Assembly: GCA_963969365.1 (NCBI GenBank)
Contig: OZ017749.1
Coordinates: 1,054,001-1,118,000 of the forward strand
DNA length: 64,000 bases
Origin: Asterochloris sp. CNOR1
Taxonomy: Eukaryota > Chlorophyta > Trebouxiophyceae > Trebouxiales > Trebouxiaceae
Direction of reading: 5' to 3'
Below the pieces are notes generated by a model. It worked only from the letters and a program-made list of their open reading frames with translations, did not search any database and was not told the origin of the DNA. The position numbers were made by a program, and so were the translations under genes. Positions 11,346 to 23,600 of the stretch are shown piece after piece. The number at the start of each line of letters is the position of its first letter. Position 1 is the first letter of the stretch.

Positions 11346-13307
11346 AGCAATATGAGCAGAAGATGACCTTCACACCTTATGCAAATTGGATCATTCCAGG
11401 CCACCTCATGCTGGGCAGATATCCCTACATCGAGCCCAGCAGATGCCAGTGAGTTGCAGACAGCACCGGCACAAGTGCATCCCGCCCAGTGAATTGCAGA
11501 CCACACTGCCACGCCTGCATGTGCATCCCTGGTCACATCAACATCAGGTGCAGTGCCATGCAGGGCAAGGGCGAAGGCTGAAAAGCAGCTGGACATGATT
11601 CTCAGAGCAGGCATCACCACATTCATCTGCCTTCAGGTGAGATAGTACCCATACGCCGGTGTGCCTGCTCGTCATACCTGTTCAACATTTGGCAGGCCCA
11701 AGTCACACCACCTGCGCTGCCTGCGCGGCAACCGCCGGGTGCTTCTTGCACCAGGCACTCAGGGCCTGCAATGCGGAGGGAATGGCCTGGTGTGCCTGAT
11801 TATGCATCTGTCTGGCATTTCACAGACCTTGCTGGATCAGCTGCAGATGCCTGTGGCTTGCCAGCAAGATGCCAATCGTCTGCACCAGAACCTCCCTGTT
11901 CCAGCCTGCCCCTGGAAGGCTCTGTGTTGCCTGCCTGTCTATCAGCAAAGCACTTCTTTGCATGCAGCCTGCCAGCTTGAAGGGCCAGCCAGCCACACTC
12001 TGCAGTGGAATGCCTGCAGGAAGAGCTGCCCTCCCATGACGACATGAAAATCGGTGGCCACAATGGCTTCATGCCGTACAAGGCTGTGGCCCAAATGATG
12101 GCCGCCTCCCTGTCAGGCCCAGTAACGCAAGAGGTGTGCTCCTGTCCCCTGCCTGCACTCAGAGTGCACACGTATTGCCCATGCAGCAGCCAAACACATG
12201 GTTTGATGTAATGTGAGCCAAGTGAGACACCCAGCCAAGCTCTTTGTGCGTGCTCTCTGGGAGTTAGCCGCCAAGCCTGTGGTATTGTGCAGGAGCTTGA
12301 TGGCCTCAGAAATCCCCAGCTTGATAAGTTCCTTCCTCCAAAAAAGAAAGCCAACCCGCAGAGCACACGCCGCAACCTCAATTTTAGCTATGACCCCATT
12401 GTGGACCTCAACCTGCCAGACAAGGACCAGTGAGTGCTGCTGCATGGGCTGCATCATGCAGAGGCACCCCGGGGCATGGCAGAGGCAAGGTGCTCGCATC
12501 ATGCACCATGCTGCAGAGCAGTAATGTCTGGCACGGAGCAGGCAGCATTGCTGGACATCGTCTCACCCTCCCATTCTCAATGTCATCTGCCCTGCTGAAA
12601 CAGCACCGCCATTGGAGCAGCAGCACTTCAACAGGGGCTCACAGGCAGGCTCCCTGCATGATGCAGCCCAAGCAGCAGCACTCACTGGTCCTTGTCTGGC
12701 AGATTGAGGTCTACAATGTTGAGACTGCGGCAGGTGTATTCTGGGTTTGTGTACACAAATAGGGGCAGAGTGCTTTAGAGCATGCCCTCATCTGTGCAGG
12801 CTGCTGCGCTTTGAATGTAACAGCTTGAAAAGCAATCCCTCATTTGAGCAGCATGCTGGGGCTTGTCTACCGTGTGAGATGTCCTTGCAGAGCTGCAGCT
12901 CGTAGATAGGTGTTTCCTGGCCTGAGCGTGCAGTGAGGCCCTCCCTGACGTGAGCTTCTCCATGTTTTGTGCAGGATGCTGCGGCTTGTTGATGGGCTGA
13001 AGTCGCGCATTCTGGGAGGGGAGGTGGTCTACATGCACTGTTGGGGAGGGCGGGGGCGGGCAGGCACCATTGCCTCCTGCTTCCTTGCAGCCTGTTATGG
13101 CCTGTCAGCAGACGAGATCCTAGCTCGCATTCAGAGAGCATTTGACACTCGGCAGGATGGAGGTGAGAGCTTCAGCATGCAGCTATGCTCTGTCTTTGGC
13201 ATATCCTTCGCGAGGCAGTTGCTTGCCCGCCTGCAGGGCGCCAGTCTCCTGAGACACCTGCCCAGAAGGAGTTTGTCCGCAGTTTTGTTGACGAGCTGAA
13301 GCAGTGA
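11346..13307 (+). CDS. PTP/dual-specificity-type protein phosphatase, 5' end unresolved
   Basis: This is probably a cysteine-based protein phosphatase. Phase-consistent exons: 11346-11448, 11564-11636, 12020-12133, 12293-12429, 12975-13162, 13237-13307. The start region reads YANWIIPGHLMLGRYPYIEP, typical of a group of PTP-like proteins in algae and bacteria. Then come LDMILRAGITTFICLQ, HDDMKIGGHNGFMPYKAVAQ and GLRNPQLDKFLPPKKK. The catalytic P-loop is VVYMHCWGGRGRAGTIAS, i.e. HCx5R followed by an Ala where many PTPs have Ser/Thr. The C-terminus ends SPETPAQKEFVRSFVDELKQ. The aspartate in DPIVDLNLPD is a candidate general acid. The true start codon lies upstream and was not found. The exon ending at 12429 forms one arm of an inverted repeat. 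Confidence 0.83.
12397..12718. repeat. Inverted copy of an exon-intron junction in the phosphatase gene
   Basis: Arm 1 (12397-12461) covers the last about 33 nt of the exon, the donor CCA/GTGAGTG and the first about 32 nt of the intron. Arm 2 (12654-12718) in the same intron is its reverse complement with only a few mismatches: CTGCATGATGCAGCCC(A)AGCAGCAGCACTCACTGGTCCTTGTCTGGCAG. The loop is about 192 nt. In the pre-mRNA the two arms would pair and cover the 5' splice site. Confidence 0.9.
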
Positions 13308-13571
13308 CTTCACAAGCCCTGTGACTAGGACTGCATTTGCAAAACTTGATCAAAGGTTTCAAGCACTGACATGTCCAGCCAGGAGTGCTACAAGCAGGTT
13401 TTGGTGAACTACCAAAGACACGTTATGCATATATTGGCCTCTGTTGGGATCACAGAATGTAGAGGTACAAAAACACAAACGGTCTCTTGCAGAGCAAACA
13501 AGCACGGACAGGAAAGGAGAAGTGCAAGGAGGGGCAAGCTTGCTTAGGTACAGGCAGCAGATTTTGCTTGA
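13308..13571. other. Short convergent intergenic region
   Basis: This region of 264 nt lies between the phosphatase stop and the BTB-SPRY stop. It is AT-richer than its surroundings and contains no recognizable gene. Both 3' UTRs must fit here or overlap. Confidence 0.6.
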
Positions 13572-16500
13572 TTACTGAGCCTGGAGGCATGCGGCAAACT
13601 TGACGCGGCCCCCATCCCTCATGGAGACAGCTGGGTAGACTTCAGCTGGCAGATTGTAAAAGGCCTGCCCAAAGTGCTGGCCATTCACCTCAAAACTGCA
13701 GGTCCTAAGGTTCATGTCAACATGCACAGCGATGCGTGTACCGTCTTGTGTCCAGCTACTGCCATACGGCAGCACATGGTAGCTTTTCTCTTCAAAGTAG
13801 ACCTGTACACGAGGGTGTGATATAAGAATCCACAAAGAACCAGGCAGAACAACACCCTAAGCAGCAAGGGTGCCCAACATTGACACAGAGGGGAAGCAGC
13901 AAACCTTGCTCTAAGCTGCAGCCCTATGGGCAAGGACAAACTGCAAGCAGGCCCACATGCAAGGTCTGCCGGCAAGGCTTGCCGGCAAGGCCACAGCCTG
14001 CCTGAATGCCAGGCGTTGCATGCTGGCAACAGCAGCTACACAGGCAAGCTCACCCGTTCACAGCACGACAGGGGGCAATGGGTGCCTGCCTTCACTGGGC
14101 AGGTGCAAGTGGGGGTGTTGTGAGCCAGGCAGCCGTTGCTGCCCATCATCCAGGCTCCCTTCTGGTTGCCCAACCAGCTGCAATGAGACGCCAGCACTCA
14201 TGTCAGAGTCACATCACAGCAGTAAACAGTCATGCAATGCTCTGGCATTGGCCTGTGCTGCTGCTGCCAGCAGTTCCTGTCCTGTTCAAATCATGTACTG
14301 TGACACTGTCACACAAGCTTCCCTGCATGTGCAAAACAGACCATAGGTGGGCTGTTGGAGCTTACACTGCAAGGGCACAACTTGGCAGCCCCCTTGAGCA
14401 CTGTCAATGCACTAGCACCACGCAGGTGAGCATGCTTCAGCAGTCAGTGCTGGCAGCTTTTGTGTCCTCCAAGCAGACCGGCCAGAGCTTAGCAGCTTAT
14501 GCTGGCTGCCCAGCAGAGCAGGCCTGGCAGCACCAACTTCTGCCAATTCGATTGACCAGCCCCCATCAGGTCGCAAGCTGACACTCTTCCAGCAGCAGCA
14601 GTAACATCTGGCTAACACTGACACAGAGGAGCAGACATCTGGCCCCCATCAGCTCACGTGCTCATGTTGGCCGTCTCATCCACCAGGCCAACCCAAGTGC
14701 ATGAGCAGTACTTCTCGACCACGAGGTGAAAGACAAATACACCAGTCTTCAGGCAGTGCCTGCATGGCAGAGATGCGCACCAATTGATTGCTGCATATCT
14801 TTACAAGTAGGCCAGGCCACAGGTCATCAAGCAGGCTTGGGCACGCAGGGTGGAAGATTTCAGCACTGCAGGCGATTGGAGTACAGGAAGGCCATACAGT
14901 TCTTTTCAGTCAACAGCACAATACTGTTGGGGAGAATGCAGAATGTACGGCTCAGGTAGCTGAGGGCCCTGCTGACCTGCTACGCATGCCCTGGTGGTGG
15001 TAGCAATTGAACTCCAGGGTGTCCACGCCGATGTGGGTGACCTGGCTGCCGGCCAGGGCCACGTCCCAGGGGCGGCGAGCGTACTGGCTGCTCAGGTCGC
15101 ACGATGCGGCGTCCCTGGGCATCGCCTGCAGCAGTTGAGGAGGCTTGGGGTGCATGCGCAACCCTGTGGCTGCTCAGGGCGCATGTGGAGGTATCCCCAG
15201 GCACTGCCTGCATCATCTGGAGACTGCATGCAGGAGTAACACACTGGCTGACCCAGCTGCGTGACGGAACTCAAACAGACAGTCTGCACCTCAAGCCATG
15301 CTGTGAGACACTGTCGCCTGTGGCTGCAACAAGCACTTGCTGCAAGCATCAGAGATGTGAGCGCCATTTTGGAAATAACCATGGCAGCGTTGTCTCTGTG
15401 TCCAGTTCCTGCACAGACAGAAGCCAGCACAGGTGCAGGAGAGATGCAGCCTGTGCCAATGTGCTGCACCAGGCTGCTGCAACAACAGACTCTCATCTGA
15501 AGAAGCTCCCAGAAGTGCGGCAGCTGCACACTAGCTTGCCTGCAACTGCTTTGTGAACGGCACAGCAGTCCCTTAACACAAGACACTGGGCTGCCCAGTG
15601 TCCAGCAGCCCAGTGCCCACACGAATGGGAGCGCACAGAGAGCTGCAGCTCACCTGCAGCTGCTCTGCTTCCAGCAGTCCAGTCCCAATGCAGATGGAGG
15701 CCAGCGCAGGCCCAGGGATGCAGTCCAGGTGCAGGTGGGGCAGCATGTCCTGCAGCACGTCTGCCAGCTGCAGAGCATTGTTGGCCCCCTTGCTGCCCTG
15801 CTGCTCCTCACACGAGTCTGCCAGGGCGCCCTGCATGGGCATGCTGCCAGGGGACAGAACACCCATGCCGCCGCTGTGCCCTGCAGCAGGTGGGCACAGG
15901 GATCTGTTGCACGGTCAGGGTGTGCCCAGCACGATGCCAGCCTCTGCAGTTTTGCAGATGCAGCTGCAGGTCTTAGTGCAAGGGGCTGCCAAACATCAGC
16001 ACACTCATGCCAGCGCTGCTTGTCCCTGCGCCACGACACATGCCTGTGAGTTTTCCACCAGGCTCCATGCATGAATCAGGAGAAGCAAGCGCTTAAATGT
16101 GGAGACGAACGCTTTTCAACGCCTCAACATGGAGCACAAATCCACCTGCACAAAGAATGGGCAGCACGGCTTGCTGCTCTGTAGTCCCTCACTGCATCAG
16201 GTAAGCAACAAGCACAACCCCATCTTCACTATACCTGAGCAAGGAATGGGCAAGCCCCGGCGATCCCCGACGACGGGCTCAAAGCAGCCAGCCTCAGAGC
16301 ACTCCACGTCCTCTGCATCTGCCTCAGCCCTGTCTGCCAGGGAAGTGTTGTTGTCCTGTGGGGCCGGACGCCTTTTCTTCTTGGCTGACGTGCTCCCCTT
16401 ACCCCGCTTCTTCAGCAGTGTTGGGGAGGCTGGGCCCAGGCCCCGGAAGCCACCAGAGCCGGTCGATCTCAATCCTGATCTATTGGCTGACGCAGGGGCA

Positions 16501-18801
16501 GCCCCTGCAAGGGCATGGCCACTGATATATAAGCCTGGCACTGCCTGGCTTGACGTGTTGGGTGGCCCAGAGAGTCAATCGCTGCATGGCCAAGCCAGTG
16601 TCATTTGAGGGAGGCTACATGCGCTCTGGCGCCAGAGCCGCAGAAACCTGTATTGGCGTGAAAAGCAACGGCTGGACCAGCAGGGGGGCAGGCCGTGCAT
16701 GGGCATTCCCAGAGTGGGCTTCTGTACCAATTCAGGGCGGCTGCCATGGCCAGGTAGTCCAAGTCATTTATGTATGATGCTGCGCAAGTGACAAGCGGGC
16801 TGCGTCAATACCATTGGCCCACCTGCTGAGGACAACCTCTGGCAGCCCCATGCTCCTGCGTACTGCCAGTCTTGCTGTGGAATGTGCCAGTGACAAATCC
16901 AATGTGCCAGGCTGCTGCAGTCCTAACACTCAGATGCCCACCTGCGGAGGCTAGCTGCTCGCGGCCCCAGTGGATGACGGCCTCCAGAATGCTGCTCTCA
17001 GACGCTGACAGGTGGCTGGCTGACAGGCACAGCACAAGCGCATCATGAGTGAAGCCTGTAAAAGAGCCTGGCTTGATCTGCAGGGGTAAGGCACAGCAGG
17101 CTGAGGCAATGATCTCAACTCGCACGGCGGCAAACCCCTCACACAGGTCAGCTTGAGTCGCAGACTGGACAGCAGCCTCATCACAGTCATTCAGATCGTC
17201 AGTTCAGATTAAATGCCAAAGTACACGCACAAGGCCAACAACACGCAGTTCTATGCTGAACTGAACAAATCTTTCAGACCGGCTGTCACCTCCAGAAATC
17301 TAGAGTGGCACTGCAGGGCCAGAGCTCCAGACAGCCCAGGCCATCAGGCCAGCAGATTTATGAAGCCACACGCGACCAAAAGCAGGAAGCACCTTAAGCA
17401 CCTCACGCCACACACCTTCCTGGCCAAGGCACACCTTGCCGCAACAGCTCACCACAAGTGTCGAGCAACGCTGCAATGCAAGCAGCTCCAGCTCCTGCAG
17501 GCCTGCGCTGGCAGCCCTGTCCAGCACCATGCCGATCTGGTTGCTGGCCATGCTGGCAGCCAGCTGCTCGACCAGAGCAGCCTGCAGCTCCGGCAACTGA
17601 AACTGCTGCGCCAGCTGGCAGGCCTCCAGTGCCGTCTCTGCATCCCCTTGCTCTGGAGCCACAGCATCACAGGTTTAGACAATAGAACCAGTGCTAGCAT
17701 TGCTTTGGCCAATCCTCTCCCGGTCTGCAGCTACAGAGCAGCTGTGGCACATCTGAGCTGTAGCATGCTGTGGCCAGCTGCTTTGGCCTCAACCAAAAGC
17801 TAAACATTTGCCTACTCAAGAGAAAAAGCAGCTGTAAGGCACCTGAGCTTCTGCATGCTGTGCCATGATGGCAGGCCTCCAGCACCATAGCAGCTTATGT
17901 CTGCTTGCAGAGGCAGGAAGGGTAGAATGAGGGAATGGCAGCCAGCTGGTGCCCCTGCATCAATGATGGCATCATCCCGCAGACAGCATCAAGGATCGAC
18001 GACAGCATCAACATGGTCATGTAATCTGCTCCGTCACGGCATGCAGGCGGCAGCACTGGGCAGCGCTGTCACTTGCTGGTTGCTCAACGCCCAGGCAGCT
18101 CATGCCATGGCTCTGACCTTTCAAACTTTTATGAGACACAGTCAGACAGGCTGCTGATTCTACAGGCGACATGGTCACATGGGCCCGCCACCAGCGTGCA
18201 TGTGCCCAGCAGCATCATCGCTTAATAACAGAATCTAGCTGAGTCGCAGGCGGCAACGGCCACATGGGTCCTCCAAGACACAGGCGTGCTTACGCAACTA
18301 CATGGCAGCCACACTCACCTGGCAGGGACAGCGTGCACAGCCAGTAGAGCACCAGCTCTAATGCAGGGCCCCGGGCAGTGGGCAGGCGCACTTCAGCTGT
18401 CGATGACTCAGAGAAAGGGCCAAATAGCAGGCTTTCAAAGAACTCAGAGCGAGCTGCAGAGTGAAGAAGTACTGTGAGAGTTGCGGGCGGCACAGTCTGT
18501 CTGTACTGATGTGAGATGCCACTCCTACGCAACGTCAGCGCTTGATCGCAGCCCCTGAGCAGCGCAGGGCTGCTGCATGTGCAATCACTGGATGGGTGAT
18601 TTATGGCGATCAACCTGTATGTGATACAATGGGCAGATCACCTGCTATGTAACTTCTATTGGCCCTCACGACCCTCCCGTCACCGCAGATGAGGCTCAAG
18701 TCATGGAATCTCTTGTTCTTCAGTAGCTTGAGCCCGGCCTGGACAAACTCCTCTGCCTGCAGGTGATGTGCCTGCAGCCTCTTCGTCGGGGTCCCTGCCA
18801 T
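13572..18801 (-). CDS. BTB-BACK-SPRY domain protein (probable cullin-3 adaptor)
   Basis: The BTB/BACK architecture suggests a substrate adaptor of a CUL3 ubiquitin ligase; the SPRY domain would bind the target. The start at 18801 gives MAGTPTKRLQAHHLQ, then the BTB core FHDLSLICGDGRVVRANRSY (exon 18801-18642) and RSEFFESLLFGPFSES (exon 18453-18319). BACK-type helices follow: LEACQLAQQFQLPELQAAL near 17600, LSASHLSASESSILEAVIHW near 17000 and MLPHLHLDCIPGPALASICI near 15700. A low-complexity Lys/Ser linker near 16400 (KKRGKGSTSAKKKRR) may be a nuclear signal. SPRY strands are seen at RRPWDVALAGSQVTHIGVDT near 15080 and in the last exon (HVLPYGSSWTQDGTRIAVHV, CSFEVNGQHFGQAFYNLPAE), ending at 13572. 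Several middle junctions were not resolved. The start region overlaps the next gene's start by 34 nt head to head. Confidence 0.83.
15405..15700 (-). repeat. Echo copies of a BACK exon's 3' end in the following intron
   Basis: The real exon (minus strand) ends at 15654 with peptide LASICIGTGLLEAEQLQ and donor GTGAGC. The downstream intron repeats it at about 15630-15590 (APIRVGTGLLDTGQ) and more weakly near 15440-15405 (LASVCAGTGHRD). These are decayed tandem copies of the exon edge. Confidence 0.7.
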
Positions 18802-20634
18802 TTTTCCGACAGGGAGCTCGAAACGAGCGGGAGAAGTTTGACTGGCAGCCAGTCAAGGTCACAGATGTGATCCTACCTGACTTTGGTGGAGACTTGCAAG
18901 ATGGAAGTCCTGAGTCTGATGCAGAACCCTCCTGTCAGCAGGTCCAGACTGAGCTGGCTTACAAGGCAGCAATGTTCAAGCCATCATTGCCATAGCTGCG
19001 TGACTTCTTGGGCCCAGAACAGATCCTGGTCCAGACCTCACCACATGACAGCTGCACAAGCTGCCAGGGTATGCTAGGATGAGTTACAAAGCCCAAGAGC
19101 TGCTTACAAAGCCCAAGAGCTGCATATCATGAGCCTACATGGCTGCAGGCACCACCTGAGCCCCCCAGCGATAGTGTAGAGACTGCTCAGCAGCAGGATC
19201 AGCATCAGCAGCAGCTACAAGCAGCCAGGGCTGCCATCCGAGAGCAGCAGCTGGCAGGCGTGGCAAAGCCTGATGAGGCCGTGCACACCAGGGCAAGCCT
19301 GGAGCTTGAAGAAAATCACCCTGCTTGAGAGCAGGAGCACGCAGCCCGCTTCTCAGCACCCCTCCCTTCACTGCAGAGGCTTGTGGAGACCGCCATGCTG
19401 GCTGCAGTTACAGGCCTGGCATACACACTGGCCACAATCTTCAGGGTGGATGTGTACCTGGGCTACTTCCTTCCCTTGCCCATCTTCATTGCAGCCATGC
19501 GCTCAGGGGCAGGAGCCTGCAGGAGGACTGTGTCTGCCACCTGCTTCCTCTTGCTGGGTGAGTCAAGCAACTGCCACACGGGCTGTCGTCGCCTTGCTTG
19601 TCTTCAAGGGACCAGCTGCAGGTGTGCCATGCAGCTTTGGGCCCGGTAGAGGCCGTTATGCACTTGCATTGAGAGATTGCACAGCAGTACTACCAGGGCC
19701 TCTCATGGGCACATACAGATCTTTTTAAAGTCTTGATAGCATGCACAGATGCCCTGGAGCTGTGCTTTCGCCTTAGTATGCACGAGTCTGGGCCTACAGC
19801 CCTGCTGTGGCCCCTGAGGCGCCTTCCTCGCTCGTAGAGGTAGCCTGTGCGTTGCAGTGCTGCTTGGGCCCCTCAAAGCTCTGTCCTACCTCCTGGAGCA
19901 TGGCCTGTCATCGGCGGCGCTGGGCGCACTGTGGCGCTGGCGGGTGCACTGGTCACTCAGCATGGCAGCAGGCAGCGTAGTGCGCATCACAAGCACCGTA
20001 GGCGTGCTGGCTTTGTCGTCCTGGGCTCTCAATGAGGACTTGGTGGCTCTCCTCATGAGCAATGCCTACTCCATGTTGGTAAGCATCTTTGGCACGGCCG
20101 GCAGCTGTCAAGCAACGCCTTTTGTCCATGCTCACCAGCACTTGGGGCAGGGTGGACTCTGCGTACAATGATTGCTGCAAGTGTCAGCAATGCGTGGTCA
20201 CCATGCTGGTGCGCTCTGCCTGGGCACTGAGACAGGCTACTTTTTGTAAGCGATGCCAGCTCACATAGTGGTGAGGCACGCAGCGCGGTTTGCTCCCCGC
20301 CTTCTATAAGTCACTTGTGTAGGCGCGCAGGATTTATATGCTGTCATGATGACAGCGAGGCATCTAGCACGGTTTGATCTGAGCACTGCTGCCTGTGCGT
20401 CGTGTGAACATCACTCCTGTGATGCAGGACCACCTTGGGATTACGGTGCAGAGCCCAATGTACCTGACAGTGCTCATCTGTGCGGTCCTGGTGGTGAACA
20501 GCATCATGCAGGTCGCGCTCATGCATATCTTGTATATTCTATTGCTGCAAAACATGGGCTACAACACCACCCAACTCCCCGTTTATGTTCAGAAACTTGT
20601 TGGCAGAGTTCAGACAAAGCAGGAAACACCCTAG
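18768..20634 (+). CDS. DUF2232-type plastid membrane protein
   Basis: This is a multi-spanning membrane protein of unknown function, of a type found in cyanobacteria and plastids. Exons: 18768-18941, 19149-19292, 19377-19557, 19858-20078, 20428-20634, all phase-consistent. The N-terminus MPAASSSGSLPFFRQGARNE could be a short transit peptide, followed by an acidic and Gln-rich segment. The membrane part starts RLVETAMLAAVTGLAYTLAT, close to the land-plant homologues, then VDVYLGYFLPLPIFIAAMRS, a TM in exon 4 (VVRITSTVGVLALSSWALNE) and a long TM in exon 5 (LTVLICAVLVVNSIMQVALM). The intron at 19293 has a GC donor. The start overlaps the BTB-SPRY start, so either start could be mis-set. The stop is 13 nt from the BBS2 stop. 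A further exon between 20079 and 20427 is possible. Confidence 0.78.
19084..19123 (+). repeat. Perfect 20-nt tandem duplication in an intron
   Basis: TTACAAAGCCCAAGAGCTGC occurs twice in direct succession (19084-19103 and 19104-19123), inside the first intron of the DUF2232 gene. The copies are identical, so this is a recent slippage or duplication event. Confidence 0.95.
19290..19298 (+). other. GC-AG intron donor in the DUF2232 gene
   Basis: The exon ends GTGCACACCAGG and the intron begins GCAAGC at 19293. It is only 84 nt long and ends CACTGCAG at 19376. The joined frame gives DEAVHTR then RLVETAMLAA, in phase 0, matching the conserved family start. No GT in the vicinity gives this frame. 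Confidence 0.8.
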
Positions 20635-20647
20635 CAGCATTATCAAC

Positions 20648-23600
20648 TCACAGGCTTGCACTCCCTTCCCTGATTATTTTCAGTAGTGCATTTGTGTTGT
20701 TTTCCTTGACTGCTGCCCGACAGGCTGAGACAATCCTTGCTTTGGGGGCCCCCACACGCAGCTTGGCTGCCTTTTGGATCATGTGATTCACCTGCCTCAG
20801 TGCCTCAAGGAGCTCTGCATGATTCGTAGCGCGCTTTGTGTGCTCCATGATGAGCTCCCTGCATGCCACATGTAACAGCTTAAGCTTGATAACAGGCTGG
20901 CATGCCCCAGCGTTCACATAGCAGGTTGGGGTTTGGTCATGCTGATGTGCAAGCCAGGACCAGTAAGACTGTTGAGATCTTTCAGTGCCCACGCAGCTGG
21001 GACATGCAGCTCCCGTGCTGTGCTCTGTCTGTCTGATCCCCTCACCTGTTCAAGTCCTGCAGCTGGCTGTAAGTTGTCCGCATCTGGGAGATGTTTCTCA
21101 AGATGCGGGCATCCTCAGCCTGCAGCCACAGGCATCCTGCTTCCTGCTGCTCATGACAGAGTTGAGCAAGCAGAGGCAGCACCAGCCTGTACAGCAGTTG
21201 AGGGCAACAGAGTGGCATGCAGCAGGCAGCTCCACCCTGCTTGAGAAACGGTTGACATGACAGCAGGACTTGCCTTCACAATGAGGGCCTTGACAATGTT
21301 GCTGCTGTCAGCCATCTCCGCTGTCATCTTGATCCTGGTGGCATTGTGCTCCTGTACCTGCAAGGTTGGGGTTTGCTCTTTGGCACTTGGCATGGCATGC
21401 CGTTTCGATGCTGAGGGCAGCTGCACTCCAAAGCTGCGACAGGCAGCACTGCGCAGGGTGCCGCAGATGCGATTCGAGCTGCAGGCTGAGACCTGGATCC
21501 TGCCACGCACTTTGCGAGCTGCGCTGACAGCAGCAGAGGACAGACCTTGTCCAGCACTCTGCCAAATTCCTCCAGCTCTGCGGGGAAGTCTGCCAGGCAG
21601 TCCATCTCCAGGACGCCCAGGAAGGCAGCAATGTCCTGCACCAGCTCTGCAGCCAGCTCCATGTCATCTGTGCGGATCTGGATCTGCAGCACCGCTGCAG
21701 GAGGGTGAGACAGCCTGAAGCCTGTGTCAGCCTGCAGAGATCTCAACATGCCAGGCCAGCACAGCCTGCCAGCTAGAGCTGCAGGTCACGCAGGCACAGC
21801 ACGCAGCACTGCCTGTGTGCAACGCTGCAGCAGCAGTGCTGGGAGGGAACAGCCGGCAGCCGGAGCTTCGCCCTGGTGCTGTGCGGCTGCAGCGCACAGC
21901 ACCAGTGCTGCAGGCTGACGGGTGTAAAGCTGGCCTCTAAAGCAGCCTTCCTGGCATCGTGCAGGTATGGCATCCCTCAGTTAGGAGTGGTGCAGGTCCT
22001 GCACTCTGGGCAAGCCCTCCGGATGACATACAGACAGAGCACGCTGTGCAATGACTCCTACAAGGGTAAGCTTGAATGTGTGCCCAGTGGAGCCAGCTCA
22101 CGGGCACATTGCTGCATGTGACAGCATACAGCCGCAGAGAATAGACACTGCTGCCCCTGCTTCTTTGGTGGCAACATCGTGGCCAAGGAGATAGGCGTGG
22201 CCGTTAGCACTTTGGGGAAACACCTGTAGCTGAGGAAGCAGACGTCGCTTGGAGGCCAGTAGTGGCCAGCGCACCTGCCCACTCGTATGCAGATTCATGC
22301 TGATGGTCAGGGGCCGCCCATCGCGTAGAGATAGGAATGAGCACGCGACTCCTGCTGCATTCTGAGTCATGTGCTGGGTGCCTGAAAATCTGTGCTCCAT
22401 CCACACAGCCAGCCTGTAGAGCATGTGTGGGCAGTCAAGGCAATCCCTCAGCGAGCGGTCTAGGCTCAGCCCAGTCTTCATGAGTTGCAGGTGATGGGGC
22501 CTGACACATCAAATGGTGCTTTGCACCAAGGGAAGTGCACAGAAAGCACAAGCTGCAGCACAGAACAGATGGGCTGAGCAGCTTGCCTGTGGCATTGCGG
22601 CTTGATAATCTGCCTGATATCTAGCATGAGTGCACTACTCACCTGGACCTTTGCCCAAATGGAGCAAAGCTCATCCTCTGCATGATGAAGGCCCCACTGG
22701 CATTGAAGTTGGGCTCATTGGAGGGGCTGTTTTGACACAGAGAGGGTGACAGGGGGAGAACTATTGCTGGCGAGGGAGTGGGCCTATAACAAGACCATAC
22801 TCAAGGGTGCAGCTCTATGCTGATCGGGACCACCTCACAGGTTGCTGAGACACTGCAAAAGTCCCCACTCTTCAGCAGGTGGACTTACCTGGATGGCCGC
22901 TCAGAGACATCGAAGGTGACTGAGGAGGGTGGTGCCGCCAGGAAGTGGGCATCTACACTGGCATACATGGAGAAGCGAGGGAGCTGCAGCTCCATCTCTA
23001 AGACGTGGTACACACTGCTGGTCTGGCCACCAACCAGTACCTGCAGTGACCGGTGACTTCAGCCTGGCTATGCAAACCCTTCAACAGTGATCTGACTGAG
23101 TACTGGCACCTGCTGCGGCCAAGCGTCACATTGGGTCAGCAGTGCAACACCTCTAACTAGGGTCTGGCCTCTGACTTGAACCTGCAGCAAGGGTCGCATC
23201 TGTGGAGCAGTGCAGGCTAGCAATCTGAGGTGCAGCACCTGAAGGAAGGACCTACTTGAGCTCAAACATGCAGCTTGTTCATGCCAGCTTTGCTATGCCA
23301 TGCCTCAATTTGTGACAGTGCCAGACACCAGCACCTGCAGCCCAGAGCCAGCTCAGTCCAGCAGTGGAACCCAGCAGTGCAGCATCTGAAGCAGCCTCGC
23401 CCTCAGCAATCTGCCTCAGCCTGTGCTAGCCCCATCTCAGGCATCAACTTGTACACTGCCAGCACCATCATCACTCCAGTCCTGGTGTCTCATCTCATCA
23501 AGGTGTGACCCGCTCGGCCAGTGATTGGCCATGTCAGCAGCATGTGCCTGCCCCTTCCTGTCTGTGCTAGCCAGGCTCTGCTCTTGGCCACCCTGGAAGC

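Noticed and set aside
11310-11346. Apparent one-base frameshift in the phosphatase between GDSTF and AVEQYE
   Set aside because: A good acceptor CTTCATGCTGTAG ends at 11345. Starting the exon there removes any need for a frameshift, and the GDSTF text may be intron.
12654-12718. The inverted repeat as a MITE or other transposon
   Set aside because: The arm is a copy of the gene's own exon-intron junction, with no terminal repeat, target-site duplication or unrelated cargo.
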